Shown here: piece by piece, positions 4,798 to 6,160 of the stretch
Numbering within the stretch: the first letter of the stretch is position 1
How the letters are laid out: every line of letters starts with the position of its first letter
Origin: Komagataeibacter kakiaceti JCM 25156
GTDB lineage: Bacteria > Pseudomonadota > Alphaproteobacteria > Acetobacterales > Acetobacteraceae
Direction of reading: 5' to 3'
DNA: 6,160 nucleotides
Assembly: GCF_000613305.1 (NCBI RefSeq)
Contig: NZ_BAIO01000116.1
Location: 1 to 6,160, forward strand
The notes under the pieces: model-generated
Databases searched by the model: none
What the model was told of the DNA's origin: nothing
The model's input: only the letters and a program-made list of their open reading frames with translations
Made by a program: the position numbers and the translations under genes

Positions 4798-6152
4798 ATG
4801 GATGTGACAACGGGCACGACACACCCGGTTGATGAAATGCTGCCCGCAGGCATGCTGTTCGCCTTTGGCCTCCAGCACGCGCTGGTCATGTATGCGGGCA
4901 CGGTGGCGGTGCCGCTTATCTTCGCCGCCGCCATGCATCTGTCCACCGCGCAGACGGTGCTGCTGATCAATTGCGGGCTCATGACATCGGGCATCGCCAC
5001 GATCGTGCAGAGTGTGGGGTTCTGGAAATTCGGCTCGCGCCTGCCATTGTGCAGGGGTCATCCTTCGCCATGCTGGCGTCCATGCTGCTGATCGGGCAGA
5101 TCTACGGGGTGCGTTCGGTTTTTGGCGCGGTCATCGGTGCGGGCGTGGCCATGGTGCTTCTGGCCCCGGTCATGGCGCGGCTCATGCGGTTTTTCCCGCC
5201 GGTGGTGATCGGCTGTCTCATCACCATTATCGGGCTGACGCTGGTGCCGGTGGCGGGGCGGTGGATTGGCGGCGGGGGTGCGCCCGGTTCGCCGGGCTTC
5301 GGTAGCGTCGCGAATCTGGCGCTGGCTTTCGTCACCATTCTCATCACCGTGGCGGTACAGGCCTGGGGCAAGGGGTTTGTGGCCAATATCAGCGTGCTGG
5401 TCGGGCTGCTGGCGGGAAGTATCCTGGCTGCGCTATGCGGCATGGGACATTACGGCATGGTGGCGGACGCGCCTGGTTTGCCATCAGCACGCCCTTTGCG
5501 TTCGGCCTGCCGGAATTCCATGTCATGCCGGTGGTCATCATGCTGCTCAGCATGGTCATCATCGTGGCGGAAACCACCGGTAACTGCCTGGCGATCGGCG
5601 GGTGGTCGATATGCCGGTAACCGACGCGACCATAGCGGGCGCACTGCGGGCCGATGGCCTGTCCACCATCCTTGGCGGCCTGTTCAACAGTTTTCCCTAT
5701 AACGCCTTTACGCAGAATACCGGCCTGATCGCCATAACCGATATCCGCAGCCGTTTTGTCGTGGCGGCGGCGGGCGTGGTCATGATCGGGCTGGGGCTGT
5801 TCCCCAAACTGGGCGCGCTGATCGCGGCCCTGCCGCCGCCGGTGCTGGGGGCTGCGGGCTGGTCATGTTCGGCATGACCACGATCGGGGGGGTGCGCGAA
5901 CTGCTGCATGTCCGTTTTGAGGGGACGCGCAACGGGCTGATCGCCGCCGTGTCCATCGGGCTGGGCGTGCTGCCCATGGCGTGTCCGGATCTGTTTACCC
6001 ATCTTGCCGGGCTGTGGCGGCTCCTGCTGGGCAATGGCGTGCTGCTGTGCATCCTGTCCGGCGTGCTGCTTAACCTGCTGGTGGGCGATGAGAAGCCCGG
6101 AGACAGGAAATCGTCAGAGCCTGAAGAAAGCGGTTTTGAAATAACCGACTGA
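4798..6152 (+). pseudogene. NCS2 nucleobase (xanthine/urate/uracil-type) permease with four frameshifts
   Basis: Inner-membrane nucleobase:cation symporter-2, which takes up a purine or pyrimidine base with protons. The reading frame changes four times, each time as if one base were lost: at 5045/5046, 5473/5474, about 5600-5602 and about 5857-5859. Joined pieces give 452 residues, normal for the family, with no other stop. All four gaps fall in the third position of a Pro (CCN) or Gly (GGN) codon, beside C or G runs. Family features are clear: HPVDE-x-LP, then GLQHALVMYAG with His27 (XanQ His31 position), QGSSFAML, VADAP-WFAISTPFAFGLP, Glu259 in AETTGN, Asp287 in RADGL, and the signature FNSFPYNAFTQNTGLI with Gln307-Asn308, then TDIRSRFV. 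The 20-residue spacing of Asp287 to Gln307 equals XanQ Asp304 to Gln324. Asn263 stands where relatives usually have Asp. As given, translation stops at 5091 after 82 native codons plus a short out-of-frame tail, so no working permease is made. If the losses are sequencing errors, the gene is intact. Substrate choice within the family cannot be settled. Confidence 0.9.
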
Positions 6153-6160
6153 TAAAAAGA

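Noticed and set aside
4971..5877. Permease pieces read as several separate genes
   Set aside because: Each piece is one segment of a single NCS2 permease in consecutive order with no overlap or loss. The apparent starts are internal codons, so one broken gene is the simpler reading.

Overview
The window is GC-rich and looks alphaproteobacterial. The style of the receptor and the ExbB/ExbD proteins suggests an acetic acid bacterium of the Komagataeibacter/Gluconacetobacter type. That assignment rests on recall of protein families, not on a search. All supported genes lie on the + strand.

Region 1 (1-1755) is the downstream part of a TonB energising operon: exbB (its 5' end lies outside the window), then two consecutive, non-identical exbD genes. 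exbB and the first exbD are 2 nt apart. The two exbD genes are separated by 54 nt that contain a strong GC hairpin. The operon ends at a textbook intrinsic terminator with a UUCG loop. The usual partner, tonB, would be expected just left of the window but cannot be seen.

Region 2 (1756-2171) is a long, locally AT-rich intergenic stretch. It holds promoter-like and inverted-repeat elements and a possible 46-codon leader ORF whose TGA directly abuts the next start codon.

Region 3 (2172-4745) is an intact 840-residue TonB-dependent outer-membrane receptor with its own terminator. It has no STN signalling domain, so it should not signal through a FecR-type partner. Its substrate cannot be read from the sequence.

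Region 4 (4746-6160) is an NCS2-family nucleobase (xanthine/uric acid/uracil type) permease. Its reading frame is broken by four separate single-base losses, but stitching the frames gives a full-length 452-residue protein with no internal stop. This is either a very young pseudogene or a cluster of homopolymer sequencing errors.

Functionally, ExbB-ExbD1-ExbD2 would use the proton gradient to drive TonB, and TonB would open receptors such as the one encoded here. The permease would act at the inner membrane. Whether receptor and permease share a substrate is speculation from adjacency. I did not find a clearly new biological system. The items most worth checking are the four-fold frameshifted permease, the paired exbD genes with a hairpin between them, and the small ORF coupled to the receptor start.
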